A model generated the notes under the pieces. It was not told the origin of the DNA and did no database searches. It saw only the letters and a list, made by a program, of their open reading frames with translations. Below, one piece after another: positions 1-5,182 of a stretch of DNA of 5,182 nucleotides (position 1 is its first letter; every line of letters starts with the position of its first letter). A program made the translations under genes and the position numbers. The stretch covers positions 1 through 5,182 of the forward strand of contig JAPKEY010000112.1 in the NCBI GenBank assembly GCA_028821815.1, written 5' to 3'. Source of the stretch: Candidatus Poseidoniales archaeon (GTDB lineage Archaea > Thermoplasmatota > Poseidoniia > Poseidoniales > Thalassarchaeaceae).

Positions 1-117
1 AATAACAATGAAAATTCCACTATTGAAAAAAAACTGCAAGATATATCAGAGATAATTTTCCACCGCCTAACGCAACAAGATGATACAAATCTGGAAGAAG
101 GATGCCTGAGCAGTTAA
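1..117 (+). CDS. Probable 3' end of a convergent gene (partial, unknown function)
   Basis: The first forward frame is open from the window edge for 38 codons and ends in TAA at 115-117. The other two forward frames hold early stops. The visible peptide is hydrophilic and fairly acidic, with a likely amphipathic helix around I-E-K-K-L-Q-D-I-S-E-I-I (residues 8-19) and the ending E-E-G-C-L-S-S. No family is recognisable from so short a piece. The stop falls 29 bp before the stop of the large reverse-strand gene, a normal spacing for convergent neighbours. One antisense frame is also open across most of this stretch, but it reads as a Cys/Ser-rich peptide without an ATG and is less protein-like. 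The gene call rests only on the open frame, composition and spacing. Confidence 0.5.
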   Translation, partial: NNNENSTIEKKLQDISEIIFHRLTQQDDTNLEEGCLSS

Positions 118-128
118 AATAGGTCTAG

Positions 129-148
129 GACACACCATGAGGAGTGTC
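129..148. terminator. Imperfect hairpin between convergent genes, possible bidirectional terminator
   Basis: GACAC-A-CC at 129-136 pairs with GG-A-GTGTC at 141-148 around the loop ATGA. This gives seven base pairs with one A-A mismatch. It sits 11 bp after the forward stop at 115-117 and overlaps the reverse-strand TGA at 147-149. No strong T-run directly follows on either strand, although the reverse strand reads into CTATTTT within about 15 bases. Position supports a shared termination site. Archaeal termination depends mainly on U-tracts, so the hairpin itself may not matter. Confidence 0.3.
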
Positions 149-431
149 AATTTGTGGTAAAGGTTTGAACATCCGTCCAATGGTCTCCACTCGGCCCTTC
201 ACCCAAAATTCGCCATGAATAGGTCGAACTGGTAACAAGACCGGTCAAGCCTACTTGCTCATTACCAACATTCGCTAAACCTTGACTCGAACAAGAAGTC
301 CAAGCTGATTTTACCGTCCCACCGTCAATAAGACCCCAGCAGATTGTCTGATTGACATCGGTACCATTGTCATAGTTCTGCCAATGTACAGTTGCCGAGG
401 ATGCAGTGGCATTGCTGCTTGAGAAGTCCTT
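147..431 (-). other. C-terminal fibronectin type III-like domain of the M60 protein
   Basis: Residues 1244-1337 show the usual fibronectin-III pattern: S-S-A-T-V-H-W in an early strand (1254-1260), the strand I-C-W-G at 1273-1276, V-G-L-T-G-L-V-T-S-S-T-Y-S-W-R at 1303-1317 (the L-x-P-x-T-x-Y-like element) and a closing V-Q-T-F-T-T. C1274 and C1290 could form a disulfide. Such domains serve as spacers or binding modules in secreted enzymes. The domain runs to the stop codon, so no sorting signal follows it. Confidence 0.65.
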
Positions 432-3400
432 CAACAGACTTGGATAATCGTAAACCCAACCCCGTAAAGGGTCACTATTCCAAACGGGGAGGTGATCGAC
501 TGAAGCAAAAGTCTCAGCATTAATCGGCAAACCCCAGGCTCGTAAGAATGGAACAAGGTTCATTCCCGTCTCATTTGAGATGCGTGCTGCCCATGTATTG
601 TATTCTTCAGCATCATTTGCAGGTTGGCCCAATGAACTGTTGTAATAGTGGCTAAATGCCTCAGTATAGACGTCCCAACCAAACTCTTCTTGGATTTGCA
701 TGTGGGTTTCAAGTGCAGTCCAAACACTCCATTGGGCGATTTGCGCTCCACCATTGAAGTAAGTCTCTGTTCTATTTTCTCGATTGCTATCACTCATTGA
801 ACCATGGCCAGCTCCCAAATCAACACCGACCAATTCGGTCATGATATAGGCTGAAAAGAGATTGCAGGTAGTTTCCGTATTTCCTGGTAAAGTTGCTGCC
901 ATCCATTGATGATTATGGCCTAATTCGTGGAACATTCCCCAATCGCCTTGGGTTGACATATGGCTCAAGTTGACGACATTTGGAACACTTACCGTATGGG
1001 CCATGAACGGGTAACCTGAGTGCATCCAGCCCGCACTGATTTGAACATCAAATACAGCTCGTTCAACCCGAGTCCATGGCAGGTAGCCACTCAAATTGTG
1101 TTCCATTTGCAGAGCAGTATCCCACCATTCCATCAGTTCCACTACTGAATCGAGGCTTCGTATTTCTGATGATGGAACGGTCAGGATGAAGAATTCGCCT
1201 TCTAATTCCGCCCAAGGTGCAGGGAGTAATCGCTGCGTCATATTCCATTCCGCCTCAGTTGTGACTCCAGCGATATAGCGCGGCGCTTGAACTGCATTTT
1301 CGATGGTGACATTGACAATTCCAAAGGTTGAGTCAGGTGGGAAGGTGATGAAAATAAGTCCACCAAAGGTATTGCCGACATGCATAGTCGTTGAATCGAT
1401 GACCCAATTACGGTGGATTTTTGGGTGTCTATCAAGCACGTCTTTACCCCATAGTGAATCCGAATGAGCGCCGATTTGAATGCGAACATTTTGGTCGACC
1501 AGCGCTACTGGGACGCTGATGTTGACCACTTCTCCCGCTGCTGCATACAATCCCGTACCCATCATGCCATGGCTACGGGCACCCGAATATCCAAAACCGC
1601 TTGCCAGGCCAATGTAATCACCGTTTACCGATACAATTTCAGTGACTCTAGCGGCATTGGCTGGAACGGCACCTGGGAAATCTACCGCACTTGGATGGGC
1701 TATGAGTTCATTGGCAGGAAGTCGCAGATAGAGTCCTTCCTGAATGGCAAGCAGAACATCGGAAATTGGGTCTGCATCCAAATCATATTTTTTGTCTTCA
1801 GCAATTTCGGTCCAACCGGTCGTATTGACCATGCCTCGAAGTGGATTCCAAAAGTCGATGAAATCTAGAGTTAACATGGCTGTACTTCGAGAAATTGTTT
1901 TCTCAACTGTCGAGGCATCCGATGACGGAATCAACGGTCCTGTGGTGAAATGGTTTTGCAAAGCAGTCACCGCCGCAAGCGTTCTCTGCATTCTATCAGG
2001 TGGGGTGGCACCGATAGTCACTTGAGCAGAGCCAGAATCTGAAGAGACAAATAATCCGGTGGTCGGGGCGATTTTATTTCCGGGATAATTGTGAGCAACA
2101 TCGCTATTTGAGTAGGACCAATACCATGAATGGCCACCCAATATCAAGCCATGACCCGATGTCAAAAAGTCCTCAATGTCCTGATTCTGTGCATCTGTCC
2201 AACCGTTCCAAAATTCTCCGACATAACAATCCAAACCAGCCAATTGGTCTGGACTTACCGAGGTCAAGACTGTGAATCCAGCGTTGGTCAATTCATCTTC
2301 AAAGTGGTTGAAATCATTCCAGAGTCCGATAACCCGTCCTTCATTGCAAGCCCATTCCATCGCATTCAGTGACAAGGTCATCTCTTCACCTGCTGTGCGA
2401 GCTACGAAAGATTCGTGGCCATAGCCAACGATTCGACCTTTGCCTACGTGGGCTGCTGAAGCAATTGGTCGTTGATCCCAATCTGAGAGAATTGGAAACG
2501 ACCATTCACCAAACGGCAGGATGAGTGAAGGCCAAGATGAGCCATAGTCCACCGCAGTTACATTCTTGGTAATCAATTTCCAATCGGTGTCCAAATCGTG
2601 AACGGTCATGTTGAGTGAAACTTCGAAAGAGCCGCCAGAATTATTGGCATAGATGGTGAATGTAGTTCGTGCTACACGTGTGGTTGGAGTTCCATGGATG
2701 GTTCCATCACTTGCAAAAATAATGCCGGGTGGAAGCGGAGGGTGGCTTTCCCAGGTATCGACCGTATCTCCTAAATTCGTGATATTGATGACCACTGAAC
2801 TATGGTTTGATTCAGCAACCAATTCAAGTTCGTCATAACTGATTCCACTTGGGGTGATATCGACGAAGGTCAAGGTGAGTTGGGTACTTGCCATTCCGCC
2901 GGTATTGTTAGCGTATATTGTGTAATTTGTAGTCGAATGGACCTGAGAGGCTACGCCGGTTATCGCTCCTGAACTCGTGTTCAATTCGATACCGACAGGA
3001 AGGGTTGGTTGTACCGACCATGTCAAAGGAGTTCCACCGTCATAGGATGGCTCCAAATCAACAGCGTCCACTTGCTTGGCAAATGAATAGGTTCCAATTC
3101 CGTACGATAGATTTGATGCCGGTCGGTCTTTGATGGTGATGTTGAGAATCTGCTGTGCTTCTCCACCGCTGTTCTCAGCGGTGATAAGGAATGTTGTAAC
3201 AGCCAAAAGATACTCTGCAGTGCCATGTATTTCACAATCCGCTTCGAGGGTGATTCCACTTGGTAAAAGTGGTTGGCTGTAGCAATTTACGATCGCTCCA
3301 TCTGCACTTGTCGCAATCAGTGCTTCCATTGGAATTCCCTTGGTAAGTGTAATTCCGTCTTCTCCAAGGGCCCCATACCACAGTGAGGGTGCCTCATCGA

Positions 3401-4160
3401 CCACGGTGATTTCTATTTGTACCTCTTGTGAACCTCCAGTATTGGTTGCATTCACTTGATGCAAAGTCGTTCCAAGAGCCCTCGCTTTCCCACCGATTCG
3501 GCCATTGTAATCAAGGACAAGACCAGGGGGTAGTTCCGGGAAAACCGTCCAAGAATCAATTTCCATACCACCGGTAACCGGTAAAGGCAACTCACCATAT
3601 TCCATTAAGACGAACGTCCATTGGGGATTTGGATAGTGAAAGGTTGGAGCTACATTGATGACAGAGATGGTTAGATTGGTCATGCTCATACCAGCGTTAT
3701 TTACCGCGACAATCGTATGCATCGTCGTTGCGTATTCTTGTAGAAGCGATGTGGTCATTTCACCGCTTTCGTTATCGAGTATGATAAATGAAGGAAATGC
3801 CGGATAGACCGACCACGTATCGGGCCCATCTCCATCAAAAGAAGGGGTCAAGGTGTGGTTCTGACCAATTCGCCATTCGACTATTTCCACCCCATAGGTA
3901 AGATTCTGTGGTGCACTCATCGCATCGCAGGCACCATCTCGCCAGATTTCGCTGGAGGTGCAATCCTCTGGCTTGGGTGGTTCTGGCTCGGGTTCAATGC
4001 ATCCTTCATCGGTTTGAATTTGCAAACCGACACATTCGATTATTTGTTCTTCATTATCGTCGGATGTGATGAGTTTCACACTGATCACATAGGAACTGGA
4101 TGCAACCAAGAGTGATAGAAGGACGGCCAAGCCAATCTTAACCCCCGGCCTGCCTTGCAT
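147..4160 (-). CDS. Secreted/anchored Ig-repeat protein with TCAF-like and peptidase M60 (enhancin-like zinc protease) domains
   Basis: Probable extracellular zinc metallopeptidase of 1337 residues. Order seen: R4/K8 then a hydrophobic stretch 9-27 (signal peptide or anchor); C43/C54 and C67/C78 around a Pro/Glu linker 56-65; five Ig-like repeats 82-524; a GATase1-like segment about 540-710 with GKGRIVGYGHE, NAMEW and GGHSWYW motifs, as in the middle of animal TCAF/FAM115; an M60 domain about 820-1240; a fibronectin-III-like tail 1244-1337. The zinc site is H1078-E1079-L-G-H1082 with E1096 after 13 residues, fitting HEXXH(8-28)E of M60, with E1079 as catalytic acid/base. M60 enzymes cleave glycoproteins such as mucins; the substrate here is unknown. 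No C-terminal membrane segment is seen. The ATG is the only reasonable start: in-frame TGATGA lies at 4176-4181 with no ATG between. No clear Shine-Dalgarno site is present. Family assignment is strong; location and activity are inferred. Confidence 0.93.
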   Translation of the reverse strand: MQGRPGVKIGLAVLLSLLVASSSYVISVKLITSDDNEEQIIECVGLQIQTDEGCIEPEPEPPKPEDCTSSEIWRDGACDAMSAPQNLTYGVEIVEWRIGQNHTLTPSFDGDGPDTWSVYPAFPSFIILDNESGEMTTSLLQEYATTMHTIVAVNNAGMSMTNLTISVINVAPTFHYPNPQWTFVLMEYGELPLPVTGGMEIDSWTVFPELPPGLVLDYNGRIGGKARALGTTLHQVNATNTGGSQEVQIEITVVDEAPSLWYGALGEDGITLTKGIPMEALIATSADGAIVNCYSQPLLPSGITLEADCEIHGTAEYLLAVTTFLITAENSGGEAQQILNITIKDRPASNLSYGIGTYSFAKQVDAVDLEPSYDGGTPLTWSVQPTLPVGIELNTSSGAITGVASQVHSTTNYTIYANNTGGMASTQLTLTFVDITPSGISYDELELVAESNHSSVVINITNLGDTVDTWESHPPLPPGIIFASDGTIHGTPTTRVARTTFTIYANNSGGSFEVSLNMTVHDLDTDWKLITKNVTAVDYGSSWPSLILPFGEWSFPILSDWDQRPIASAAHVGKGRIVGYGHESFVARTAGEEMTLSLNAMEWACNEGRVIGLWNDFNHFEDELTNAGFTVLTSVSPDQLAGLDCYVGEFWNGWTDAQNQDIEDFLTSGHGLILGGHSWYWSYSNSDVAHNYPGNKIAPTTGLFVSSDSGSAQVTIGATPPDRMQRTLAAVTALQNHFTTGPLIPSSDASTVEKTISRSTAMLTLDFIDFWNPLRGMVNTTGWTEIAEDKKYDLDADPISDVLLAIQEGLYLRLPANELIAHPSAVDFPGAVPANAARVTEIVSVNGDYIGLASGFGYSGARSHGMMGTGLYAAAGEVVNISVPVALVDQNVRIQIGAHSDSLWGKDVLDRHPKIHRNWVIDSTTMHVGNTFGGLIFITFPPDSTFGIVNVTIENAVQAPRYIAGVTTEAEWNMTQRLLPAPWAELEGEFFILTVPSSEIRSLDSVVELMEWWDTALQMEHNLSGYLPWTRVERAVFDVQISAGWMHSGYPFMAHTVSVPNVVNLSHMSTQGDWGMFHELGHNHQWMAATLPGNTETTCNLFSAYIMTELVGVDLGAGHGSMSDSNRENRTETYFNGGAQIAQWSVWTALETHMQIQEEFGWDVYTEAFSHYYNSSLGQPANDAEEYNTWAARISNETGMNLVPFLRAWGLPINAETFASVDHLPVWNSDPLRGWVYDYPSLLKDFSSSNATASSATVHWQNYDNGTDVNQTICWGLIDGGTVKSAWTSCSSQGLANVGNEQVGLTGLVTSSTYSWRILGEGPSGDHWTDVQTFTTN
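2589..3917 (-). repeat. Five tandem Ig-like (He_PIG-type) protein repeats inside the M60 gene
   Basis: Residues 82-524 form five repeats with a very regular period. The core W-S/T-V-x-P position falls at W116, W204, C293, W381 and W470, with spacings of 88-89. It is followed each time by x-L-P-x-G-I/L or a variant. A second mark, N-N/T-S/T/A-G-G, falls near 155, 240, 330, 419 and 507. Between them lies a G-x-I-x-G turn, clearest in repeats 4 and 5 (S-G-A-I-T-G, D-G-T-I-H-G). This matches putative Ig/cadherin-like domains that act as stalks or adhesion modules in surface proteins. The repeats are diverged at DNA level, so recent tandem duplication is unlikely. Their likely role is to hold the protease away from the cell or to bind glycans or proteins. 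Confidence 0.8.
4071..4160 (-). other. N-terminal signal peptide or membrane anchor of the M60 protein
   Basis: Residues 1-30 have a short basic start (R4, K8) and a hydrophobic core of about 19 residues (I9 to S27, rich in L, V and A), followed by an acidic stretch (S-D-D-N-E-E). A cleavage site after V-A-S near residue 21 is possible, but the core is long enough to stay as an N-terminal anchor. Either way the remaining 1300 residues would lie outside the membrane. This fits the paired cysteines and the many N-x-S/T sequons downstream. Confidence 0.75.
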
Positions 4161-4182
4161 AATGAGGCCTTGTTGTCATCAC

Positions 4183-4194
4183 TTAGAAACTTTC
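4183..4194 (-). promoter_or_regulatory. Weak BRE/TATA-like candidate upstream of the M60 gene
   Basis: Read on the reverse strand, GAAA (4194-4191) is followed after one base by TTTCTAA (4189-4183), centred about 26 bases before the ATG. This would be the right distance for an archaeal TATA box driving a leaderless transcript, which would also explain the missing Shine-Dalgarno site. The match to TTTATA is imperfect and no second element supports it. The rest of the intergenic stretch contains other AT-rich words that could serve equally well. Confidence 0.22.
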
Positions 4195-4269
4195 AACCTC
4201 TAATGAAGTAGAATTCTTTAGACAATCGCGTTGTAAATTAGTGCTACAAAACCCATTCTAAGTTGGTAT

Positions 4270-4288
4270 CAATATTACAAAAATATTG
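4270..4288 (-). terminator. AT-rich hairpin just after the dehydrogenase stop codon
   Basis: A perfect 7-bp inverted repeat, CAATATT and AATATTG, encloses a 5-base loop. On the reverse strand it starts 4 bases after the TAA of the dehydrogenase gene and contains a run of five Ts spanning the stem and loop (ATATTTTTG). The position suggests a 3' end signal. The stem is weak because only one G-C pair is present, and inverted repeats are easy to find in AT-rich DNA. If it does terminate, the M60 gene downstream needs its own promoter. Confidence 0.35.
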
Positions 4289-4291
4289 CCC

Positions 4292-5182
4292 TTATACTTC
4301 AGAAATTTCATAAATTGTGCCTGCCCAACTAAAGACTAGCAATTCATCTGAAAGTCCACGACCAAATCCTACAATCATTGTCCCTGTTGTGTCAATTTCC
4401 TCTGGTAGCCAGCCATCATCGGTTTGCTTAATTAGCCAAATCGTACCTGTACAAAAGTCACCATACATGTATCCGCCTTGTAACGATGAAGGGCCCCAGT
4501 CCATCCAATATCCTCCTGAGACCGAACAAAAACCTCTGTCAGAATTATGTGAATAAACCGCAACCGGGTCAGTGAAATCATCATCTGCAGGGGTCATTTC
4601 TTGTTCGCAATCCGAGTCTACAATGAATTCGTGGAATCCTTCCCTTTCTGACCATCCAAGATTTGCGGGTTCTGAAATTGTGACGAGATTGATTTCCTCC
4701 CAACAACTCTGCCCAACATCCGCTATCCAAAGTCCACCATTAGGATCAACATCAAACCTCCATGGATTTCGCAAGCCGGAATGGAGAATATATGGGTCCC
4801 CTTCTGAATTGTTCAAAACAGGGCTCACAGTTCCATTCACATATTGGAAAAGATGTATTGCTCCTTGAGGAGATGAGAGGTTTTGTCCGTTTGAGTTTGG
4901 ATCATTACTGCCACCACCGTCACCCAATCCCCAAAGATATTGATTATTGCCAATGCTGAGTAAGTGCCCACCATTGTGATTGCGTTTCTGGTCTCCTATC
5001 TCCCTTAATATTACAATACTTGATTGATTTAGTACACCGTTTTCGATTTTAGCCTCTGCTAAGATTACTCCTGACAGATTCGGTCCTGTGCATGTACCAT
5101 TTTCCACATATGATAGCAATACAGTACTGGTATTTTCATAATCATCATCAAATGCCATTCCCAGTAATCCCTGTTCATAATG
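4292..5182 (-). CDS. Glucose/sorbosone dehydrogenase-like protein (PQQ-type six-bladed propeller), 5' end missing
   Basis: Likely a pyrroloquinoline-quinone-dependent aldose sugar dehydrogenase or related GSDH/HHIP-like propeller. The frame is open to the window edge: eight codons (H-Y-E-Q-G-L-L-G) precede the ATG at 5158 and belong to the family motif E-R/Q-G-L-L-G-x-A-F, so that ATG is internal. Counting the edge codon as residue 1, 296 residues are visible. H69-N-G-G-H-L-L with G-D-G-G about 17 residues later resembles the segment holding the catalytic His of soluble glucose dehydrogenase. G136-L-R-N-P-W-R-F, W-I-A-D-V-G-Q-x-x-W-E-E-I-N (152-165), N-L-G-W (174-177), C-S-V-x-G-G-Y (219-225) and Y-G-D-F-C-T-G-x-I-W (240-249) are all family signatures. 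The missing N-terminus would hold the first blade and any signal peptide. Cysteines 31, 160, 192, 219 and 244 suggest an extracytoplasmic protein. Substrate and true PQQ use are unproven, as many relatives are uncharacterised. Confidence 0.9.
   Translation of the reverse strand, partial: HYEQGLLGMAFDDDYENTSTVLLSYVENGTCTGPNLSGVILAEAKIENGVLNQSSIVILREIGDQKRNHNGGHLLSIGNNQYLWGLGDGGGSNDPNSNGQNLSSPQGAIHLFQYVNGTVSPVLNNSEGDPYILHSGLRNPWRFDVDPNGGLWIADVGQSCWEEINLVTISEPANLGWSEREGFHEFIVDSDCEQEMTPADDDFTDPVAVYSHNSDRGFCSVSGGYWMDWGPSSLQGGYMYGDFCTGTIWLIKQTDDGWLPEEIDTTGTMIVGFGRGLSDELLVFSWAGTIYEISEV

Larger units (their letters stand above)
4161..4291. other. 131-bp AT-rich intergenic region between the dehydrogenase and M60 genes
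   Basis: No open frame, tRNA-like fold or long repeat is visible here. It holds the AT-rich hairpin next to the dehydrogenase stop and a weak TATA-like candidate near the M60 start. The adjacent in-frame TGATGA at 4176-4181 fixes the upstream limit of the M60 reading frame. The gap is long enough for an independent promoter, so the two same-direction genes need not form an operon. Confidence 0.6.

Noticed and set aside
560..793. Reverse-strand 77-codon frame within the M60 gene
   Set aside because: It overlaps the conserved C-terminal part of the M60 domain in another frame and has no independent support.
1464..2025. Forward-strand open frames of up to 134 codons
   Set aside because: They lie fully inside the M60 gene on the opposite strand, show no domain signature, and the reverse frame has clear family motifs throughout this part.
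3566..3578. ACCGGT repeated twice with one base between
   Set aside because: Explained by the coding of P-V-T-G-G in Ig repeat 2; too short to call a regulatory repeat.
2589..3917. Possible CRISPR-like or DNA-level tandem repeat
   Set aside because: The periodicity of about 265 bp exists only at protein level; the DNA of the repeats is diverged and there are no short identical repeats with spacers.
4161..4291. Possible small RNA or tRNA gene in the intergenic stretch
   Set aside because: No cloverleaf, GTTC-type T-loop motif or GC-rich fold is visible; the only structure is a short AT-rich hairpin.
4317..4959. Forward-strand open frames opposite the dehydrogenase gene
   Set aside because: The reverse frame carries continuous GSDH motifs; the forward peptides are Ser/Pro-rich shadows without recognisable features.

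Overview
The window looks like a piece of a marine, probably archaeal genome. It contains one complete very large gene, one gene cut by the right edge, and the probable tail of a convergent gene at the left edge. The closest fit by style is Marine Group II Euryarchaeota (Candidatus Poseidoniales). The reasons are the tandem putative-Ig repeats with W-S-V-x-P-x-L-P-x-G and N-N-S/T-G-G signatures, the short C-x10-C motifs behind an N-terminal hydrophobic segment, the moderate GC content, and the lack of a clear Shine-Dalgarno site. This assignment rests on style, since no rRNA or other marker is present; a marine bacterium or another Thermoplasmatota lineage is possible.

Layout from left to right. 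Positions 1-117 (+) hold an open frame of 38 codons ending in TAA, probably the 3' end of a gene entering from the left. A 29-bp convergent gap follows, with an imperfect hairpin that overlaps the stop codon of the next gene. Positions 147-4160 (-) encode a 1337-residue secreted or membrane-anchored protein. Its order is: hydrophobic N-terminus, Cys/Pro-rich linker, five Ig-like repeats of about 88 residues, a GATase1-like domain resembling the middle of animal TCAF/FAM115 proteins, a peptidase M60 domain with an intact HELGH...E zinc site, and a C-terminal fibronectin-III-like domain. Positions 4161-4291 are an AT-rich intergenic stretch with a small hairpin just after the upstream gene and only a weak promoter candidate. 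Positions 4292-5182 (-) encode the C-terminal 296 residues of a glucose/sorbosone dehydrogenase-like (PQQ-type) six-bladed propeller that runs off the right edge.

The two main genes point the same way but are 131 bp apart, so co-transcription is uncertain. Both are of types that commonly act outside the cytoplasm: M60 peptidases cut glycosylated proteins such as mucins, and PQQ-type aldose dehydrogenases oxidise sugars. A shared role in using glycoprotein or sugar material at the cell surface is plausible but is inference only. The most notable observation is a TCAF-like protein in an apparent prokaryote that keeps the catalytic zinc site, which I recall as degenerate in the animal TCAF proteins.
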